Below the pieces are notes generated by a model. That model did no database searches and was not told the origin of the DNA. It saw only the letters and a program-made list of their open reading frames with translations. The position numbers and the translations under genes are program-made. This document shows, in pieces, positions 56,576 to 64,000 of a DNA stretch of 64,000 nucleotides. Within the stretch, counting starts at the first letter, position 1, and each line of letters opens with the position of its first letter. Source of the DNA: Rhipicephalus microplus (lineage: Eukaryota; Arthropoda; Arachnida; Ixodida; Ixodidae). The stretch is from the NCBI RefSeq assembly GCF_043290135.1, contig NC_134704.1, positions 21,488,501-21,552,500 on the forward strand, in the 5' to 3' direction.

Positions 56576-57516
56576 ATGGCTGTATTTTTTTTATTCGCCC
56601 GCTCCCGCATATAGAGTGATAATTTCAACGGCGACAAAGAGCCCACGTATACGCCTCGGCTGGCCAGCCGCGTGTTTGGCCCTTGCGAGTATGGGAGGGG
56701 ACTCTTAAATTTAGCGCGTCATATATCAGGCAAGGCGTCGAGCGTCTGTTTGCTTAGGCAGTGAAAAGAAAAATAATAAAAAAAGTTGAAAAAAAAGCGG
56801 GTATGGCCCACGGAAGCTTCTCGGCGCCAGCTTCCCAACACTTTTCGCGTCTACACAGCCCTCACACAATCTTAGAAAGAAAACTAGACCTGCCTTGTTC
56901 CTTTTACCACTTTCAACCAGTAGCTCGCGCGGACGCGTTCGAACTAAATGAAACCACTTTCTACAGGCGCGTTTGATGCGTTCTGTGTATTATTCTTGCC
57001 GGTGCTGCTCGGGGGCACAATTTATTTTTTCTCTCTTTCTTCGGAAGCGTTGCGGAGACTTGCCCTCCCTGTCAGACTGCCGCTATGCTGGTGGCAGGAG
57101 CTGCCTCCCCACCCCCTGCCCCCTTTTCCGCCCTTTCTGCAGGCTGCGAAGTTTCACTGCCCTCGCTACTCGCACGGGTGTCGAAAGGAGGTTGATCCTG
57201 AATTTAGCCGACTCATTGGTCTGCGAAGCGCGCGCACCGAATGTAGAAGAGCGAAAGGGACCACAACCGTACATGGTCTCCGACGTTTCCGTACGCATTC
57301 TGGGCTCCAGAAAGTGGAGGGTCGCTTCTAAAAATGAACTTCTGGCGACCCATGTCCCTGGTTTGAACCGTGAGGCAAAGACACAGTGTGCGCGCTCGTG
57401 CGTCATTCGAAGGAGAGTTTTACGGGTTGTAGACTATACTCGTAGGCCAGAGGAAAAAATTAACTAGTATACCGGTAATTGTAAGAAGCGCTGCTCCTCA
57501 GAGAGAACTCGTCAGG
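56576..57516. other. Unannotated spacer
   Basis: GC-richer DNA at 56950-57400 with overlapping Pro/Arg-rich frames on both strands and no domain. No gene supported. Confidence 0.4.
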
Positions 57517-57750
57517 TTAATATTATGTTGCTCGACTGCTGACCCAAAGGTCACGGGATCGAATCCCAGCCGAAGCGGCTTTAATTCCCGTTTAGGCGGA
57601 ATGCTAGAGGCGCGTGTGCCTATAGATTTAGGCTCATGCCAAAGAACGTCAGATGATCTGTAATTGTGGCGCCCAACACACTACGGCGTCTCTAATAATC
57701 ACATCGTGATTTTGGGACGTAAAGCCCCAAGAAAGATTATTATCATTTAT
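57517..57750 (+). mobile_element. tRNA-derived SINE, diverged
   Basis: Intact B-box region 'cgggatcgaatcccagc', body with 'aggcggaatgctagaggcg', 'catgccaaagaacgtcag', 'ctacggcgtctctaataatcacat', and a final 'tgattttgggacgtaaagcccc' with an A/T tail. The A box is degraded ('ggttaatattatg'). Confidence 0.85.
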
Positions 57751-58965
57751 TCTAGTTAAAATGACGATTAATTACGTGGTAGTTAGGTTGTTCAGCGAGA
57801 AAAGAAATTGAAAAAGAAAAGCAACATGCGATAACGAGAACGGCATGCCTGTATTATAAAAGAAAAAAATAAACTTAGAAAAGCGAAACAGAATGCAGCA
57901 TGCAGTGGTTCTAATTCTTCTGGCATTCTAGTTTCGATGCCCCACTGGTTTATCGAACAAGACTATACGTTCGAGGATGCCGTAGGTGAAGGGAACGCGG
58001 CATGGAAGTTTATCTCTCCCAGACGTGCCAGGCCCGCTTCACTGGGGAGGCCACCCGTATTTGAGTTTCGAAATTAGACGGCCAACTACTGAAAAGCCAA
58101 TCGGACATCGCGAGACAAGGGGGCTGGTGGAGCACGCGTTCGGAGTTCCACCGAAGGCGAAGCGCGCGCGTCTTGCCTTCGGCTCCGGCTTGGCTTGTAC
58201 CGACTCCCTGGCATCGACTGATACAAGCGCACACACATGCTGCCAGTGAGCAGCTACTGTTTGCTCATCTGAAATCCGAGAGCCAACAACCGGTCGACGA
58301 AGCCATAGCTCTTGTCCCGATCACAAAATGTTGTGTGTGCGCGTGAGCTGGCTGCCGAGGCGATGTGGAGAAGAGGCGAGACGCACTTTAGAACATCCGG
58401 CATCTTTTCTGGCTCGCTTTCGGCTTTCTTTGTCCAAGGCACGTGTTTTTGAGTTTTGCTTCTTCTTCATTATTTTTGTTTTTTTCTTGCCCGAAGAATG
58501 AGTCGTAGAGATGAAAAGACAGGGAAAAAAAAACCGCTTGGTATCGCATTTTTTTTTTATCGGCGCAAACGTAGCGTGACTCAATGGGCCCAGGGGCAGT
58601 AAGCGGATTGCTTCGCTGGCTCCGCTAATCGAAGAAACCTGCGGCTTCGAAATGGGCGCTGCTACATGGCTCTCGACGAGATATTGTCTCGGGAGCTTGT
58701 CTATAGAACCAACTTTTACTTCCTGTTCTCATCTCTCCTTCGGCTACGGCAGTGACACAAGTTAAGAAGGAAGTAATTGGTTCCTGACGCGTTCACCCTC
58801 TATGAAGACATAGTCATAAATAAACAAAAAAATATGCGGTGGGACGAAGTACACAGCAAAGGTGCTTCAGCTCCGCTGACGAGAACATTGGCAAGGGACG
58901 AAGCATGCAGTGTTTTGAGAAAGAGATTTCTTTGATGAGGCTCTAGTGCAGCAAATTCGAAACCA
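57751..58965. other. Unannotated spacer
   Basis: No supported feature. The frames at 57986-58249 are domain-free on both strands. Confidence 0.4.
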
Positions 58966-59235
58966 GGCATGTGGGGGAGGGTGTTTCCGCTCCACCAACG
59001 TCGTCGGAAAACTGCGTCCGAATGCAGTTTATCCTAAGCTTGTTGTTGTTAATCATCACCATCATCATCAAGATATTCCTCATCATCATCATCATCATCG
59101 TCGTCGTCGTCGTCGTCGTCTTCATCATCATCAAATTATTGTCATTTTCTTTTCTTCTCGTTCCCTAGATTCCCGGTCTCACTTCCCTAGGGCATGTATA
59201 GGGAAGGGTGTTTCAGTTCAATAAACGTCATCCGA
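58966..59235. repeat. Pair of diverged ~45-bp direct repeats flanking an ATC/GTC microsatellite
   Basis: 58966-59008 and 59191-59235 share 'ggcatgt..ggg.agggtgtttc..ctc.a..aacgtc.tc.ga' at roughly three quarters identity. The microsatellite (ATC)n/(GTC)n at 59051-59133 lies between. The second copy carries aataaac. Could be decayed ends of a small element. Confidence 0.5.
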
Positions 59236-60867
59236 TCTTTTTTGTTAGGCTAACTTGAGTCCTCTTCCTTTTTAGTGGGCCGTTAGCGAGCAGTGCGACT
59301 GGTCATTGTGGCGAATACCCGTTTTTGTGATGAACCGTGACTACGTAACACCCGCAATGACACGCAGACACCCACAAGCGTAGCCCCTTAAACACTTCAC
59401 TCCTTAAAAAAAAAGGAAAGGAAAGAAAAAGAAAAGTCTTGCATCTTGATTACCCTGGAGATAAGATTATGCAGTCCGCGCGAAGACATTCGGAAAATTT
59501 TCGCACGAGTCTCTCAGCTACTGCATTGGTGCACTCCCGAATTTGCAGTTGACTCGCAAGCCGCGCACCATCCGGCATTCATTAAAGCAAACTGTTCTTT
59601 CATTCGTCTCCCGCATCAAGCACCTCGGTGTTACTTCGGAAGAGGAATTATTTCCGTACGCTAAGGACAGACGATGCGGGAAGATTATTCGCCTCGCTTA
59701 ACGTAAACATTCTCTCATTGCACCCAATCTTGCGAATTAAGCCCTTAGCGAAGAAGCGAAGATAACATAGTGGAAAAACGCAAGGCGATTCCTGGCTACA
59801 AGAATTTGTGCGCCGCGCAGCGTCTGGTTTCGTCATTGCATCTTTTCTTCTTAGCGGCGTTTCCCTCTCTTTGTTTCTTGTTGACTTTTTTTCCTGAGTA
59901 CAATTTTCGCATTATCTGATTGTGTACTTTGGTTTCTTCCTTGTCGGGCCGGGTTTCCGCCCCTCTCTTTCCGTTTTATCATCCTTCCTCCGGGACCCCC
60001 AGACGGTAGCCATCTTAGGTCATATATCACATTCCCGAGGCATTCCCAGAGTGCCTCCACTGCTAGGTGTTTTCTTGACCCTCCTTCTTATTTTCCTGTG
60101 TTTGCTTATTTTGTTGGTCATTTCGCTTTGCACTTCTGTAGCGCAGCAGAGGCCCGCAAGGCCTTGCCATTCGGGAAATTGATATTACTCATCGTCCACT
60201 TCTTTTTGCTCTTCTTTCTTTAAAACAGTACAAGAAGAAAAATTTTCGCAGCTTTCTACAGAACTCTGAAAGGAGTACAGATGCTCCGAAATGATGAGAG
60301 AACATGAGCGCAAAAAAACAAAACAAAACGAAGAAAAAAACCTTGATAAAAAGATGATGGCGTGCCAGAAAACTGTTGTTTTAGCGCTAGGACTGTTCTT
60401 TTTCCGGGGTGGGAAAGATGAAACAACGCACGTGTGTCTGACGGTTATCTCCTCATTCTTTCTTTTTTAAGCACCCGTTTCTGTGCGAAACGCGACCACT
60501 CGAGCGGAATAAATACTTTTTTTTTATTTGACCGACCATTCGGCGCAATAACAAATTTTCTGGTTATTAAGCATTTCCTTCTTTGGTAGGCTATGAAAAA
60601 ACAAGCTAAGAAGAAGCTGTAATTTGTCATCCTGATGAAAGTTCAACGCTTGGAACAGTAAGAAAACGTTGTTATTGTTCATAAAGCAGTGTTTAAACTA
60701 AAGTGAACATAAACACAATGCGGCAGCATTGTTTGTATAGAGCAGGAATTTTTCGTTTCCCGTGGTTCAATATTAGTCTATGGTGTTTTCACAATGATAA
60801 TGTCGACACTGCCAGAAGGATGAAACTAAGAGGAAATAAAAACTGATATGTTGACTAGCATAGGAGG
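59236..60867. other. Unannotated spacer
   Basis: No supported feature. Confidence 0.45.
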
Positions 60868-61102
60868 ATTAATAATTATTGTTGGAGTTTAACGTCCCAA
60901 AACCACCACACGACTTAAAGAGACGCCGTAGTGAAGGGCATCCGAAGTTTTGACCACCTGGGGTTCTTTAACGTGCACCTATATCTAAGGACACGGTTCT
61001 CCAGCATTTTAGCCTCCATCAAAAGTGCAGCCGGCGCGACTGGGATTCGTTCCCGTGACTTTCAGGTCAGCAACCGAGTGCCTTAGCCACTAAACCACAG
61101 CT
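60868..61102 (-). mobile_element. tRNA-derived SINE, near full length
   Basis: Reverse orientation: 'gtttaacgtcccaaaaccacc', 'agacgccgtagtgaagggc', 'ggggttctttaacgtgcacc', 'attttagcctccatc', then the head with a B-box complement 'gggattcgttcccg' and an A-box complement 'ccttagccactaaacca'. Confidence 0.9.
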
Positions 61103-62236
61103 TAGCAAGATTAGTTCGCTATACTACACTGGGGAATGCATCGGAGGATCTCAAAGATTCGCACAAAGCCCTTGTCTTGAAATTAGGAGTCAGGGCAAAG
61201 TCTGTTGTTATGATTTATCAATGCGGGCCCTTTTACTATTGGATATGAACTGTTGTGCATTTAGTTTGCTCAGGGTGCTCAAATGGAGCTGATGAGAATA
61301 TTAAAGCAACACCGTTGAAGATTTCTTTTCACAGAAACGTCTGTGTCGGGGTTGTTGGTTGTGAGCGAAGTATCATCATCTTGTGCATGAACTAAAAATA
61401 CAGAAAGATGCAAATAAAACAAATATTGTAAACACATTTATCGTACTTCGTCGTTTTCACTTGTACGTAACCATTATCATCGCTTACTTATATCTCGAGG
61501 CAGACACAGCGGGGACAAACGATTCTCCTAGCCTTGGCTGGTCAAGTCTGCCTGCGTCTTTCAGTATTAAAATGTCTTGGTCTGAGTAAAGATCGAACGC
61601 GAGCTGCTTGCGTGGCGAGCAAGCGCTTTAACACATCCAAGCGTAAGCTTGCAAGTACGATTGAAATAGCTACCTCTGCTGGTAAGTGCAGTGAAAATAA
61701 CGTTCATGCTTTACAAGCACACTTGTCTTGTACACAAACTTCACAATACAACATGTAAAATCGCAGTAATAATGCATGCTGCAAGTACTTAGCCACCGAG
61801 CGTCAAAACATGTGATTTTCATAATGACGGTGTGGTTTTAAAACAGCCACCCAGTACAAAAAGCACGCGCGTTATGAAGTGTATTCCGTTCAGACCACGT
61901 AGTGGGTGCAATTCAAATGACTTCACGAGCATCATTGCTCGTTGTTCAAAGCGCACTACCTTTTACGCAGAGTGCCGCCATGGGAGAAAGCTTTACTTAT
62001 TATTAATTAATATTTATTCATTTATTTGATTTGCATACACAGATACACAAGGACACAGAAGAAAGAGGGAGAGAGCAAGCTGGCAACTGCCACCTGGAGA
62101 AGTACAATGCCTGCTCACTTTTTCGGGAGGAGAAAAGAAACAGGGTAAACAAAAAATAGAGGGGAGAAAGACGAAAGAAGATGAGGAATGAAAAAAAAAT
62201 GACAAAAACTTTGACGAGTATGAGTAAAAAACGTTA
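61103..62236. other. Unannotated spacer
   Basis: No supported feature. Confidence 0.45.
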
Positions 62237-62800
<564 letters not shown>

Positions 62801-63014
62801 ACACAAGTCACTTTCAACCTTATCGACTACATTGTAGAAAGCCAGAATTTAAACTTCCCGCGTAGCACCATAAAATAACAAATATGCACCAAGTGGCTGA
62901 AGAACACGCTAGGGACAGGGTTTCGCTATCGCTTTAAGCTTTTGAAGGAAAAGCTCCACGGTCCCTCAATGTTTTAGCTGAATTTTGAGGTTTCATTCGA
63001 GAAAACTAGCTTAT
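62801..63014. other. Unannotated spacer
   Basis: No supported feature. Confidence 0.45.
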
Positions 63015-63215
63015 GATGGAGAAACGCCTTACTGAGGCACCACGGGTTAATTTTTAGCACGTGGGGTTATTTAAGGTGCGCCTAAACTTAAGAAGACGCT
63101 TTCTATTTTTTTTAATTTCGCACAGATTCACATGCAGCTGCCGTGCCCAGTATTAAGCTATAAACCCACACCCACAAGCTCCACAGAATTATGCCTTAGT
63201 AGCTAAGCTGATGCA
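63015..63215 (-). mobile_element. SINE, very decayed
   Basis: Only weak family words survive: 'cttatgatggagaaacgcc', 'cgtggggttatttaaggtgcgcctaaact' and 'atttcgcacagattcac', ending in a head-like 'tatgccttagtagctaagct'. Confidence 0.5.
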
Positions 63216-64000
63216 GCCAGTAGAAGCTTACGGGAATTAAAGGAAATGAAATGGTAAGAAATTAAAAACAGAACCACGTTGGAAGTGTGGATTCATTAGA
63301 ACTCGTGAAGTCGCTCTGTGCTCGGAGAACCACTTCCGTCTGGGTAATAACAGCTGCCGCAAAAAAAAAAGACCGAAAAGAAAAGAAGACAATGTTGAAC
63401 TCACTCGCTTGTATACGCAGAAAAATATTATAGCTGTCAATGGTTGTCGTATCGCAGAAAATGGTTGATTGCAGGAGAGCTTCGCAGTGGTGATGTGAGG
63501 CAAAAATACGTTACGTGTTGTCTTTTAGTTTGTTCGAAATCCCACTTCGCATAGAAAAGAAACAATAAAAACAAAACTCATAATGAGGGCGCGCTTGTAT
63601 TGACCGCTAAGTTCTTTCCCCCCCCCCCCCCTCCTGGGGACAGGAAGCGGCAACGGTTTTCAGTTTCAGCTAGCTGTTTACATAAAAACCGGATCATGTC
63701 GTCGAGCGCCTGTTTATTTTCCTCGCAGGTTGATGATTTCCCATAGACACATCAGGAACCCACCGAATCGTACACATTGTGCGACAGATGGGCGTAATCG
63801 AAATGTTGATGGCCCATTTTGCTTCAATGAATGTTACGGAGCGCTGGATTTGGGCTGGGTGTTGTGAAGCTAAAAAAGAACTATTTTATGCTGTGAGCAA
63901 CAAAGGACGTTTTACCAGTAGTATAGCCCATAATTTCCTCCAGTATTTTTTTTTTTGTAAACAATAGAAAAAAAAGAATATGGTGCAGATCTCACACAAC
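63216..64000. other. Unannotated spacer with a poly-C run
   Basis: A C run lies at 63618-63631. No gene or element supported up to the window end. Confidence 0.45.

Overview
The window is eukaryotic nuclear DNA, almost certainly from a hard tick (Ixodidae) and most likely a metastriate such as Rhipicephalus. The main evidence is repeated copies of a tRNA-headed SINE that I recognise from memory as the tick Ruka family: a Pol III A/B-box head, then a body with the words 'gcacgttaaagaacccc', 'tctcataatcatatgg' and 'tttgggacgttaaacc'. Other tick-type repeats, AT-rich spacers, long microsatellites and no dense coding all fit. No host gene can be demonstrated. The only convincing open reading frames belong to one retrotransposon, and the window is best read as intergenic or large-intron DNA built from nested mobile elements.

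The centrepiece (about 12.49-17.05 kb) is an apparently full-length, intact non-LTR retrotransposon (LINE) of the CR1/L2/Jockey group. ORF1 (430 aa) has a 2A-like 'ribosome skipping' motif (GDVELNPGP), a coiled coil and an RRM-like RNA-binding region. ORF2 (at least 912 aa) has an APE-type endonuclease and a reverse transcriptase with all catalytic residues. ORF1 and ORF2 lie in the same frame, separated by one UGA, and the endonuclease begins upstream of the first ORF2 AUG. The element ends in a 16-nt palindrome, AATAAA and an (AAAC)n tail, between possible 8-bp target-site duplications.

Region by region. 0-7 kb: CA/AT microsatellite, a LINE 3' remnant between inverted arms, a SINE, a 413-bp pure-pyrimidine tract and one weak candidate secreted-peptide exon. 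7-10.7 kb: two copies of a ~500-bp TTAA-type MITE, one carrying a Ruka SINE and the other splitting an older SINE. 17-36 kb: mostly unannotatable DNA with long microsatellites, SINE fragments, a LINE remnant and a SINE carrying a 72-bp nested insertion with a 17-bp duplication. 36-42 kb: a complete solo LTR (40407-41635) with a 5-bp duplication. 42.9-48.3 kb: a dense stack of TIR elements and two families of short tandem units, each built around a palindrome whose arms change in a compensatory way; one array is interrupted by a GC-rich MITE-like element and the other by a TIR element. 48-64 kb: sparse, with further SINEs, two LINE 3' remnants, tRNA-like heads and trinucleotide repeats, one of which looks like an expanded LINE tail.

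Functionally, the intact LINE is the type of source that could supply reverse transcriptase for SINEs and LINE-tail insertions. Whether it mobilises Ruka cannot be judged here, since their 3' ends look different. All family assignments come from reading motifs and from memory of tick repeats, not from database searches.
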